Origin: an uncultured Rhodospirillaceae bacterium
GTDB lineage: Bacteria; Pseudomonadota; Alphaproteobacteria; Rhodospirillales; Casp-alpha2
NCBI GenBank assembly: GCA_913048145.1
Contig: CAJWVP010000114.1
Location: 1-8,387 of the forward strand
Reading direction: 5' to 3'
Length of the DNA stretch: 8,387 bases
The notes under the pieces were generated by a model. The model did no database searches. It was not told the DNA's origin and saw only the letters and a program-made list of their open reading frames with translations. Made by a program: the position numbers and the translations under genes. Position 1 is the stretch's first letter. Each line of letters opens with the position of its first letter. Positions 1-6,654 of this stretch are shown here, in pieces.

Positions 1-246
1 GGAATCGTAGTTGCGGAGGGCGATCCGCACGACCGGAATGGGCCCCCAATCCCGACCACTAAATTTCCGCGACAACTGTACGGGAGATTGGTTGGATCCG
101 ACGGCGAGGACGGGTGTTCGGTCCGCCAGGCCGGTCAACCGTTCATCGGCCTCAATCGCCGTGGTTTTGCCGTTGTCAAAGATGAAGGACGTCGATGGGA
201 TCGGGTAGGGATAGGTTTTAGCCCGTGTCAGCGGGTCTTCCTGCAT
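1..246 (-). CDS. Partial hypothetical protein, possibly gamma-glutamylcyclotransferase-like (N-terminal 82 residues)
   Basis: The minus-strand frame stays open from an ATG at 244-246 to the left edge, giving 82 codons with no stop; the C-terminus lies outside the window. The start is 4 nt after the TGA of the GAF/HD-GYP gene, and no clear Shine-Dalgarno is visible, so translational coupling within one operon is likely. The only recognisable stretch is around residues 47-60, VLAVGSNQSPVQLSRKF. It recalls the 'YGSN' nucleotide-like loop that opens AIG2/gamma-glutamylcyclotransferase folds, here with Val in place of Tyr. The first 45 residues are polar with no signal peptide or membrane segment. 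The reading frame and codon use look real, but the family assignment is a tentative inference from one short motif. It could equally be an uncharacterised alphaproteobacterial conserved protein. Confidence 0.6.
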   Translation of the reverse strand, partial: MQEDPLTRAKTYPYPIPSTSFIFDNGKTTAIEADERLTGLADRTPVLAVGSNQSPVQLSRKFSGRDWGPIPVVRIALRNYDS

Positions 247-250
247 GGGA

Positions 251-2035
251 TCAGTCTTCGCCGCCGCCGGCTGTTTGGACGTACTCCGAGAGATCCACAT
301 CATCGATCTGCGACGGATCGAGGTAGCGATCCGCATATTCCTTGTAGATGCCAGACGTCAAGAACAGCTCAAATAGATCTTCATCAATATGGGCGTCCTT
401 TTTCATGGAGGACATGATCTCGACGCAGGCACTGAGAGACTTGGCCGGTTTGTAAGGGCGGTCCGCCGCGGTTAGTGCCTCGAAAATATCAGCGATGGCC
501 ATGATCCGGGCCGGTATCGACATGTCGTCGCTGGTTAGTTTCTTCGGGTATCCCGTGCCATCTATCTTCTCGTGGTGGCCTCCAGCATACTCAGGGACGC
601 GGGCTAAATGTTTTGGGAACGGCAGTTGTTCCAACATGATGATCGTCTGCACGATATGGTCGTTGATTTTGAAGCGTTCCTCTTCCGTCAACGTTCCGCG
701 GCCGATGGACAGGTTGTACACTTCACCCAGATTGTATTTATGCTCTGGCACATTAAGCTTGAAACCGTAGGGATTGTCGTTCGACGCCGCCGGTTCGGCG
801 GTTTCGCGGTAGATGATGTGATAATCTTTGTCCGACAACAGGTTCTCCACTACCGGCAATTCCAGTTCGGGGGTTCGGTCCTTTCGTTTCTGTTCCTCGT
901 AGGAAATGCCGATCCGGTCACTGAGGGTTCGAGTCCATTGAATTTCGGCAATGGACTCGAGGCGCTCGATCAACTCAGCGGCTACGAACTCGCCGCCCAT
1001 ATTGCTTTCGGCGATAAAGTTAAAGTCATCATCCAGTTTCGACAGGCGCTTATCCAATTTGGCCTTCAGCGTTTCTGCGGCGCCGCCGTCGATAATCGCT
1101 TCCAGGTATTCGACCATGGCGTCGCGTTTCACAACCTCAAACCGCATCCGGACTTCGTGGATGCGGTTGTATATGGTTTCCAATTTGGTCGCCTTGTCGA
1201 CCACGTATTCCGGCGTCGTTACTTTGCCGCAATCATGCAGCCAGGCTCCGATATGGAGTTCGTACATCTGATCGTCTGTGAGATCGAAGTCGGCAAAGGG
1301 CCCGTCAACAGCCTCGCAGGCGGCGCGGGCTAGCATTTTTGTCAATTCCGGTACGCGCTGGCAATGCCCACCTGTGTACGGCGATTTGGCGTCAATGGCG
1401 GACGCGATCAACTTGATGAAAGAGTCGAGTAGCTTCTTCTGCGCATCCAAGAGCTGTTGATTGTCGAGGGCTACGGCCGCCTGCGACGCCAGGGCCTCAA
1501 TCAAAGGCTGAATTTCTGTGCTGAAGGCGATGACGTCACCAGGTTTGGGCCCTTGGGCGTTGAGTAGCTCTAACACGCCGATGATCTGATCTTGACTGTT
1601 TTTCAGGGGCACGGTGAGGAAGGACTTGGAGTGATATCCCATGCCTTCATCGAATTTTTTTGTGCCTGTAAAGTCGAAATCCTTCGCTTCGTAGGCGTCG
1701 GGGATGTTAACGGACATGCCGGAAATCGCGGCCCACGTGGCGACGTTCTTGCGGTTCTCCTCGCCCGTGTCTGGATCGTATATGTGAATTGGGGGAAAAG
1801 TGATTTCCTTACCGGTTGTGCCACCTAGCGCGATATTCAATGAGTCGTTTCGCATGATTTCGAACTTCAAAGCGTCGTCTTCGGTGCGGAGGAATAGAGT
1901 ACCGCCATCGGCTTTGCAGAGGTCTTTGGCCTCCAGAAGAATGCGCTCCATCAACCGATTGGTGTCGCGTTCCGCTGAGAGGGCGATCCCGATCTCTATT
2001 AGCCGTTGAAATGGATTGGCGGCAATGTCTGTCAT
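251..2035 (-). CDS. GAF domain / HD-GYP domain cyclic-di-GMP phosphodiesterase-like protein
   Basis: This 594-residue soluble protein has no membrane segment. Residues about 10-195 form a GAF sensor domain (for example KSFLTVPLKNSQDQIIGVLELLN near 137-159), followed by a short helical linker and an HD-GYP domain from about 205 to 545. Visible metal and active-site residues are H224 (TGGHCQRV), H267-D268 with K271 (LHDCGK), H460, H487-H488-E489 with the signature HHEKIDGTGYP, and D515 (ADIFEALTAADRPYK). This is a complete set for hydrolysis of cyclic-di-GMP to pGpG or GMP, so the protein is probably an active cytosolic phosphodiesterase controlled by whatever the GAF domain binds (family knowledge; ligand unknown). 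An insertion of about 160 residues (roughly 282-445) separates the HDxGK motif from the usual GxLTxEE...H segment. The ATG at 2033-2035 is chosen because the GAF domain begins right after it, though no strong ribosome binding site is seen. The downstream gene at 1-246 is probably cotranscribed. Confidence 0.9.
   Translation of the reverse strand: MTDIAANPFQRLIEIGIALSAERDTNRLMERILLEAKDLCKADGGTLFLRTEDDALKFEIMRNDSLNIALGGTTGKEITFPPIHIYDPDTGEENRKNVATWAAISGMSVNIPDAYEAKDFDFTGTKKFDEGMGYHSKSFLTVPLKNSQDQIIGVLELLNAQGPKPGDVIAFSTEIQPLIEALASQAAVALDNQQLLDAQKKLLDSFIKLIASAIDAKSPYTGGHCQRVPELTKMLARAACEAVDGPFADFDLTDDQMYELHIGAWLHDCGKVTTPEYVVDKATKLETIYNRIHEVRMRFEVVKRDAMVEYLEAIIDGGAAETLKAKLDKRLSKLDDDFNFIAESNMGGEFVAAELIERLESIAEIQWTRTLSDRIGISYEEQKRKDRTPELELPVVENLLSDKDYHIIYRETAEPAASNDNPYGFKLNVPEHKYNLGEVYNLSIGRGTLTEEERFKINDHIVQTIIMLEQLPFPKHLARVPEYAGGHHEKIDGTGYPKKLTSDDMSIPARIMAIADIFEALTAADRPYKPAKSLSACVEIMSSMKKDAHIDEDLFELFLTSGIYKEYADRYLDPSQIDDVDLSEYVQTAGGGED
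929..960. repeat. Perfect 12-bp inverted repeat inside the HD-GYP coding region
   Basis: TCGAGTCCATTG (929-940) is the exact reverse complement of CAATGGACTCGA (949-960), with an 8-nt spacer. It encodes residues about 359-369 of the GAF/HD-GYP protein, within its domain insertion. In the mRNA it would form a strong 12-bp hairpin. No T-run follows, so it does not look like a terminator. Confidence 0.75.
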
Positions 2036-2268
2036 GATGTCAATTCTGTCGTCTTACTCTACTGCGAGTGCAATAAGATCGGACTCTACGATAGTGACGA
2101 ATAAGCTAGAAAGATGGTCGGGAGGATGAAAATACCCTCGTAAGATTTGCTGCTTCCCTGCGTCATCTTTTCTCTGACATATGACGGAAGCCTCATCTCT
2201 ATTGTAAACCTCCAATGCAAGCGTATCTTTGTTCCTCTTGGATGACAACTGGATCAATTCGCAAGCGC

Positions 2269-2297
2269 TTGACGCCGCTTTGACGGATGCGTCCAAT
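2269..2297 (+). promoter_or_regulatory. Candidate sigma-70 promoter for ubiD
   Basis: TTGACG at 2269-2274 and TCCAAT at 2292-2297 are separated by 17 bp. The first matches the -35 consensus at five of six bases and the second matches the -10 at four of six. Transcription would start near 2304, giving a leader of about 20 nt that contains the ribosome binding site. A perfect 10-bp palindrome, CAAGCGCTTG (2262-2271), overlaps the -35 element and could be an operator, though a palindrome of this length is not rare by chance. Confidence 0.35.
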
Positions 2298-2307
2298 ACT
2301 CAAACCG

Positions 2308-2314
2308 AAGGTGG
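2308..2314 (+). promoter_or_regulatory. Ribosome binding site of ubiD
   Basis: AAGGTGG lies 9 nt upstream of the ATG at 2324. It is a good Shine-Dalgarno match and supports this start, which also agrees with the family's usual N-terminus. Confidence 0.6.
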
Positions 2315-2323
2315 GTCCCCATC

Positions 2324-3844
2324 ATGCCCTATGTTTCCCTTAGGGATTTCATTGAGAAACGCCTGGAACCCGCGGGTGAACTGGTTCGCGTTTCGACGCC
2401 GGTGTCGCCCGCTCTCGAGATGACGGAAATCCAGACGCGGCTCATGGCCGAGGGTGGTCCGGCTGTCCTGTTTGAAAACCCGGTTCGCGAGGACGGCAGC
2501 CCCTACGATATGCCCGTCTTGGTCAACTTGTTTGGGACGGTCGAGCGTGTGGCCTGGGGGATGGACCGCTCGCCGGACGGTTTGCGGGAAATCGGAGAAA
2601 CTCTCGCGTTTTTACGCCAACCGGAGCCGCCGGGTGGCTGGAAAGAGGCCTTCGCCATGATGCCGCTTTTGAAGACTGTGATGGCGATGAAGCCAAAATC
2701 GGTGTCCGGCGCACCGTGCCAGGAAGTGATTTTGCGCGGAAACGACATCGATCTGAGCCGGTTGCCCATTCAAACCTGCTGGCCCGGAGAGCCGGCACCT
2801 CTCATTACTTGGCCTTTGGTGGTGACCCAGGGCCCAAATTCGGACGGCGCGGACCGGCGAGACGCCTTTAATCTCGGTATCTATCGGATGCAGGTGACGG
2901 GGCCCAATACGACTATCATGCGCTGGCTGAAACATCGCGGCGGCGCGCAACAACATGCGCGCTGGAAGGAAAGTAGGCCCGACCCCCTGCCTGCAGCCGC
3001 TGTCATTGGTGCTGACCCGGGAACCATTTTGGCAGCGGTGACGCCAGTCCCGGATACCCTTTCCGAGTATCAGTTTGCGGGTTTGCTGCGTGGCAAGAAA
3101 GTGGATCTAGTGGATTGCGTTAGCGTACCGCTGAAGGTGCCGGCGTCCGCCGAGATCGTCATCGAAGGCCACGTGTCGCTTGATGCATATGAAGACGAAG
3201 GGCCTTACGGTGATCATACAGGTTTTTACAATTCCGTTGAGCCGTTTCCCGTATTCACAGTTTCCGCTTTGACTATGCGACGTCACCCGATTTATTTATC
3301 CACGTATACCGGCCGCCCGCCCGATGAGCCGTCCATTTTGGGTGAGGCACTCAATGACGTGTTTGTACCCCTGTTCACGCAACAGTTTCCGGAAGTGGTT
3401 GATTTTTGGCTGCCGCCCGAGGCCTGCTCCTACCGCGTGGCGGTGGTGTCAATGAAAAAGGCCTACGCTGGACATGCGAAACGGGTCATGATGGGCGTTT
3501 GGTCGTACTTGCGGCAGTTCATGTACACAAAATTCGTTATTGTCGTGGATGACACTATCGATGCGCGGAATTGGACGGACGTGATCTGGGCGATTTCTAC
3601 CCACGTGGACCCGGCGCGTGACCTAACGATGATTGAGAACACACCCATCGACTATCTTGACTTCGCGTCGCCAGAATCAGGTTTGGGCAGCAAGATGGGG
3701 ATCGATGCGACAACCAAGTTGCCCCCCGAGATTCATCGGGAATGGGGCCAGAAGATCGCCATGAGTGATGATATTATCGCAGAAGTGACGCGAAAATGGG
3801 AAAGCTATGGCCTGCCGGGAAGCGGTAAACCCATCTGGGAATAG
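2324..3844 (+). CDS. ubiD: UbiD, 4-hydroxy-3-polyprenylbenzoate decarboxylase (prenylated-FMN dependent)
   Basis: The 506-residue product is close to the usual length of bacterial UbiD and complete at both ends. It decarboxylates 4-hydroxy-3-polyprenylbenzoate to a polyprenylphenol in ubiquinone biosynthesis, using prenylated FMN made by UbiX. Visible features are the NLGIYR segment (N183, R188), WLKHRGG (H204), IVIEGH (E281) and DEGPYGDHTGFYN (E292, D297). By family knowledge N183, H204 and E281 hold the metal and phosphate of the cofactor, while R188, E292 and D297 form the catalytic acid/base network. The YGDHTG form is that of true quinone-pathway UbiD rather than ferulate or phenylacrylate decarboxylases. 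No transmembrane segment is present. It has its own ribosome binding site, diverges from the HD-GYP gene and is followed 92 bp later by lysK in the same direction. No ubiX is in the window. A related non-quinone aromatic decarboxylase remains possible but less likely. Confidence 0.92.
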   Translation: MPYVSLRDFIEKRLEPAGELVRVSTPVSPALEMTEIQTRLMAEGGPAVLFENPVREDGSPYDMPVLVNLFGTVERVAWGMDRSPDGLREIGETLAFLRQPEPPGGWKEAFAMMPLLKTVMAMKPKSVSGAPCQEVILRGNDIDLSRLPIQTCWPGEPAPLITWPLVVTQGPNSDGADRRDAFNLGIYRMQVTGPNTTIMRWLKHRGGAQQHARWKESRPDPLPAAAVIGADPGTILAAVTPVPDTLSEYQFAGLLRGKKVDLVDCVSVPLKVPASAEIVIEGHVSLDAYEDEGPYGDHTGFYNSVEPFPVFTVSALTMRRHPIYLSTYTGRPPDEPSILGEALNDVFVPLFTQQFPEVVDFWLPPEACSYRVAVVSMKKAYAGHAKRVMMGVWSYLRQFMYTKFVIVVDDTIDARNWTDVIWAISTHVDPARDLTMIENTPIDYLDFASPESGLGSKMGIDATTKLPPEIHREWGQKIAMSDDIIAEVTRKWESYGLPGSGKPIWE

Positions 3845-3872
3845 ATGGGCTCCTCCAAGCCTTTCCGCCCGG

Positions 3873-3901
3873 TTGACGTAACCCTGCGACCTGCGTAGTT
3901 T
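3873..3901 (+). promoter_or_regulatory. Weak candidate promoter upstream of lysK
   Basis: In the 92-bp ubiD-lysK gap, TTGACG (3873-3878) is followed 17 bp later by TAGTTT (3896-3901). The -35 is good, but the -10 matches at only three of six bases. It could give lysK its own transcript. No terminator hairpin with a T-run is visible after ubiD, so readthrough from ubiD is also possible. Confidence 0.25.
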
Positions 3902-3936
3902 CCCGCGGCGCATGAACGGATGTTGGATTTCTGGAT

Positions 3937-5520
3937 ATGAGTGAGTTGCGGGCGCTTGTGGAAAAAGCCAAGGCCTGGCCTTTCCAAGAGGCGAAGGCGC
4001 TGTTGAAGCATGTTGGCCAGAAGGTGCCGGAAAAGGGATACGTCCTGTTTGAGACCGGATACGGCCCGTCGGGCCTGCCGCACATCGGCACGTTCGGTGA
4101 AGTGGCCCGGACGTCTATGGTGCGCCATGCGTTTTCGACCCTGTCCGACATGCCGACCCGCCTATTCGCATTTTCTGACGACATGGATGGATTACGGAAG
4201 GTCCCTGACAACATCCCCAACCGCAATTTGATTATGGAACACCTGGGCAAGCCTTTGACCGCCATTCCCGATCCGTTTGGAACGCACGAGAGCTTCGGCC
4301 ACCACAACAACGCCCGACTGCAGGGGTTCCTGGATGATTTTGGATTCGATTATCAGTTTGTGAGTTCGACGGATTGTTACAAGGGTGGCCAATTCGATGA
4401 CGCGTTAATGGGTATCCTAAAGAATTACGACGCGATCATGAACGTCATCCTGCCGACACTGGGTGCTGAGCGTCAGGCTACCTACAGCCCGTTCCTGCCC
4501 ATCTGTCCGGAAACTGGCATCGTGCTTCAGGCCCCTGTCGTGGAACGTGATGAGGTGGCGGGTACTATTGTCTATGCGCGTGATGACGGCATGCAGGTGG
4601 AAACGCCGGTCACTGGCGGTCATTGCAAGCTCCAATGGAAGGCCGATTGGGCCATGCGCTGGGCTGCATTGGATGTGGATTATGAGATGTCCGGCAAGGA
4701 TTTGATCGATTCCGTCAATCTCTCCGGGCAGATTTGCCGCATCCTCAGCGCTCGCCCGCCTGTGGGCTTTACATACGAGCTCTTTTTGGATGAAAAGGGC
4801 GAGAAAATTTCCAAATCGATCGGCAATGGGTTGTCCGTTGAAGAGTGGCTCCGGTATGCGCCGCCGGAGAGCTTGTCGCAGTTCATGTTCCAGAAGCCGA
4901 AAACGGCAAAGCGGCTCTATTTCGACGTGATCCCGAAGAATGTGGATGAATACTTGCAGCATCTTTCCAATCTGCCGGACCAGGAGCCTCAAAAGCAGAT
5001 TGATAATCCGGCCTGGCATATTCACCGGGGTGAACCGCCCCATGAGGATGCACATCTGAGTTACAGTATTCTTTTGAACCTCGCCAGTGTCTGCCACACC
5101 GAGGACAAGAGTGTGCTCTGGCACTTCATTTCCCGCTACCGTCCCGATGCCACGGCGGAAACAGCACCGATCCTTGACGGCTTGGTGGAGCGCGCCATCA
5201 ACTACTATCAAGATTTCATCAAGCCGCATAAAAAGTACCGCATGGCGACGACAAATGAACAAGCCGCAATCCAGGACCTCCGGGCTGCGCTCGACGGATT
5301 GGCGCTCGGTGCGGCGGCCGAGGATATCCAAACCGAGGTTTATGAAATAGGCAAACGCCATGAATTCGAAAATCTGCGGGATTGGTTCCGCTGTCTCTAC
5401 GAGGTTCTTCTCGGTCAGGAGCAGGGGCCGCGCATGGGATCTTTCATCGCGCTCTACGGCCTGGATGAGACGAAAGACCTTCTAGATCGCGCGCTTGCCA
5501 GAGAGGATCTATCCGCCTGA
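3937..5520 (+). CDS. lysK: Class I lysyl-tRNA synthetase
   Basis: The 527-residue protein has the class I (Rossmann-fold) architecture. The HIGH-type motif is HIGT at 49-52 within GPSGLPHIGTFGE. The KMSKS-type motif is KISKS at 290-294 (EKGEKISKSIGNGLS). A conserved WKADWAMRWAAL block at 234-245 is typical of archaeal-type LysRS. The enzyme activates lysine with ATP and charges tRNA-Lys in the cytosol. The C-terminal third (about 340-527) is the helical anticodon-binding part, and length is typical of the family. This form replaces the unrelated class II LysRS in archaea, spirochaetes and many alphaproteobacteria (family knowledge). The ATG at 3937 is used because in-frame upstream sequence meets a TGA at 3913-3915 with no better start. 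The ribosome binding site is poor. The stop lies only 4 bp from the stop of the convergent aminotransferase gene. Confidence 0.93.
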   Translation: MSELRALVEKAKAWPFQEAKALLKHVGQKVPEKGYVLFETGYGPSGLPHIGTFGEVARTSMVRHAFSTLSDMPTRLFAFSDDMDGLRKVPDNIPNRNLIMEHLGKPLTAIPDPFGTHESFGHHNNARLQGFLDDFGFDYQFVSSTDCYKGGQFDDALMGILKNYDAIMNVILPTLGAERQATYSPFLPICPETGIVLQAPVVERDEVAGTIVYARDDGMQVETPVTGGHCKLQWKADWAMRWAALDVDYEMSGKDLIDSVNLSGQICRILSARPPVGFTYELFLDEKGEKISKSIGNGLSVEEWLRYAPPESLSQFMFQKPKTAKRLYFDVIPKNVDEYLQHLSNLPDQEPQKQIDNPAWHIHRGEPPHEDAHLSYSILLNLASVCHTEDKSVLWHFISRYRPDATAETAPILDGLVERAINYYQDFIKPHKKYRMATTNEQAAIQDLRAALDGLALGAAAEDIQTEVYEIGKRHEFENLRDWFRCLYEVLLGQEQGPRMGSFIALYGLDETKDLLDRALAREDLSA

Positions 5521-5524
5521 ACGG

Positions 5525-6382
5525 TCAGCCGCAGTCTTGGGCAAACTCGAAATACAGTTCCCGAGCCCGGGTGTAGATGGGACCAGGATGCAGTTCACGA
5601 ACCTCGATGCGGGTGCAAGGTGATACCTTTGCGTAGTTGCCCGTTCCGAAAAGCTCATCCGCATCCAACAACTCCTCATAGGCGATTGCCCGCTCCATGA
5701 CTTCGTATCCTCCTTGGCGGAGGAGTTGGATGGTGCGTTGGCGGGTGATCCCGTTGAGAAACGTGCCATTGGTTCCTGGGGTATGAATGATGCCATCCTT
5801 GGCCATGAATAGATTGGTGTAGGAAAATTCCGCCACATTCCCGTTCGGGTCGAGGACAACAGCCACGTCAAACCCCTTTGCATTTGCCTCGCTGATGCCG
5901 CGCGCCACGTTGGGGTAAAGGCAGGACGCCTTGGCTTCCGTTGGTGCCATTTCCCTAGCAGGCCGGCGAAACCGAGTCTGACAAGCGGAAAAGCCGTCCG
6001 GCACTGGTAGCGGCGAAACTGAAATATGGAGAAGAAACTGCGTCGAGGCTGGATCGGGAACAATGAAACCGCCGTCCGGATAGAACATGGGGCAGATATA
6101 GAGTTCAGTTCCTTTCGGAAACTTCTTCACGCCCTCGCGCGCCAGGATTGCGATCTCCTCTGCCGTGACCGTCGGTGCCATACCCATCACTTCTGCGGAC
6201 TGGATCAGGCGCTGACAATGAAGATCAAGGTCCGGTATACGGCCGACCATCGAACGCGCGCCGTCGAAAACATTGGACGCCAGCCAGAAGCCGTGATCTC
6301 GGGGTTTGATCACCGCGGGGCTGTCATCGTGCCATTGGCCGTCCACGAATGTGACGGCGTCACCAGGTTTAGTTTTCGCCAT
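5525..6382 (-). CDS. Class IV (branched-chain-type) PLP aminotransferase
   Basis: The 285-residue protein is a fold-type IV PLP transaminase. It probably exchanges the amino group between branched-chain amino acids and 2-oxoglutarate, in synthesis or breakdown of Val, Leu and Ile. Visible features are VFDGARS (39-44), the PLP-binding K151 in PTEAKASCLYPNVAR, E185 in VAEFSYTNLF, the cofactor-phosphate loop GITRQR (211-216), and ELFGTGNYAKVSPCTRIE (243-260). The last replaces the classical FxTGTAAEVxP of IlvE and, from memory, is typical of a distinct alphaproteobacterial branch. At residue 97 the family's YIRP motif reads YICP. This Arg normally contacts the co-substrate carboxylate, so specificity may be altered. 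The start is supported by a strong ribosome binding site. The gene lies downstream of the mutase gene in the same orientation, which would suit amino-acid catabolism. A D-amino-acid transaminase or aminodeoxychorismate lyase is less likely from the motifs. Confidence 0.85.
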   Translation of the reverse strand: MAKTKPGDAVTFVDGQWHDDSPAVIKPRDHGFWLASNVFDGARSMVGRIPDLDLHCQRLIQSAEVMGMAPTVTAEEIAILAREGVKKFPKGTELYICPMFYPDGGFIVPDPASTQFLLHISVSPLPVPDGFSACQTRFRRPAREMAPTEAKASCLYPNVARGISEANAKGFDVAVVLDPNGNVAEFSYTNLFMAKDGIIHTPGTNGTFLNGITRQRTIQLLRQGGYEVMERAIAYEELLDADELFGTGNYAKVSPCTRIEVRELHPGPIYTRARELYFEFAQDCG

Positions 6383-6390
6383 TTCGTACG

Positions 6391-6397
6391 CCTCCCT
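6391..6397 (-). promoter_or_regulatory. Ribosome binding site of the class IV aminotransferase gene
   Basis: On the minus strand AGGGAGG lies 8 nt before the ATG at 6380-6382. It is a strong Shine-Dalgarno match and fixes the start. Confidence 0.7.
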
Positions 6398-6488
6398 GCC
6401 GTGGATTACGACAACAGGAACCGGCCGTCAAAGCAAGGTAGTTGGCAGGAGCAAAAGGATGAGGAAGGCGATGTTATTGGCTGGCCCA

Positions 6489-6537
6489 GATGATCCGCGC
6501 GAGCCACACCACATCTTGGATCATCAGTGTAAGATGT
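6489..6537. repeat. Two overlapping inverted repeats in the mutase-aminotransferase gap
   Basis: GATGATCC (6489-6496) is perfectly complementary to GGATCATC (6518-6525) across a 21-nt loop. ACATCTT (6511-6517) is perfectly complementary to AAGATGT (6531-6537) across a 13-nt loop. Each repeat places an arm inside the other's loop, so the two hairpins would exclude each other or form a pseudoknot. There is no T-run, so they are not a standard terminator. Confidence 0.35.
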
Positions 6538-6654
6538 TCGGGGGGTAAGGGACTGACGTTCAATGCCGGCCGAAGTCAGGCGGAGTAGCATTCTTACGAG
6601 GATCTCTCCTTCGATGGTCTTCGCAACCACGCGATCACCGCGGCGACGATTGCC

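Larger units (their letters stand above)
2036..2323. promoter_or_regulatory. Divergent intergenic region between the HD-GYP gene and ubiD
   Basis: These 288 bp lie between two divergently transcribed genes and should carry both promoters. The base composition is more AT-rich than in the flanking genes. A weak plus-strand promoter and a good ribosome binding site for ubiD can be seen near the right end. No comparable sigma-70 pair stands out for the minus-strand gene. An 80-codon minus-strand frame (2054-2296) spans most of the region. It has only a TTG start, contains no Met, has no recognisable motif, and would overlap the ubiD promoter, so I do not treat it as a gene. Confidence 0.6.
6383..6654. 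other. Non-coding gap between the mutase and aminotransferase genes
   Basis: These 272 bp hold no convincing gene. A 74-codon minus-strand frame (6406-6630, GTG start) is rich in Ser and Cys, has no motif and lacks a well-placed ribosome binding site. On the minus strand, TTGACG (6426-6431) has no acceptable -10 partner and would leave almost no leader. Two small overlapping inverted repeats lie at 6489-6537. No T-tract terminator is visible after the mutase stop. Whether the aminotransferase has its own promoter or is read from the mutase gene cannot be decided here. Confidence 0.55.

Noticed and set aside
924..940. tRNA T-arm-like sequence (GGGTTCGAGTCC)
   Set aside because: No D-arm, anticodon arm or acceptor stem surrounds it, and it lies in frame within the HD-GYP gene. 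The match is explained by the inverted repeat.
608..1333. 241-codon plus-strand frame opposite the HD-GYP gene
   Set aside because: It is the antisense shadow of a clearly real gene whose protein has a complete set of HD-GYP motifs.
2190..2225. TACAAT on the minus strand as a -10 for the HD-GYP gene
   Set aside because: No acceptable -35 lies 16-18 bp upstream, so it is probably chance in the AT-richer gap.
2054..2296. 80-codon minus-strand frame upstream of the HD-GYP gene
   Set aside because: It has only a TTG start, no Met anywhere, no recognisable motif, mixed codon use, and would cover the likely ubiD promoter. Length is within what chance allows.
3912..3944. 10-codon plus-strand leader frame overlapping the lysK start
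   Set aside because: No ribosome binding site, no Lys codons that would suggest attenuation, and such short frames are expected by chance.
4417..5361. 314-codon minus-strand frame opposite lysK
   Set aside because: Antisense shadow of lysK, arising from third-position GC bias. It has no coherent domain features.
6026..6493. 155-codon plus-strand frame opposite the aminotransferase start
   Set aside because: It mostly overlaps the antisense of the aminotransferase gene and its protein has no recognisable features.
6406..6630. 74-codon minus-strand frame between the mutase and aminotransferase genes
   Set aside because: GTG start without ribosome binding site, Ser- and Cys-rich composition and no motif. 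An internal ATG at 6591 has a GGAG sequence too far upstream.
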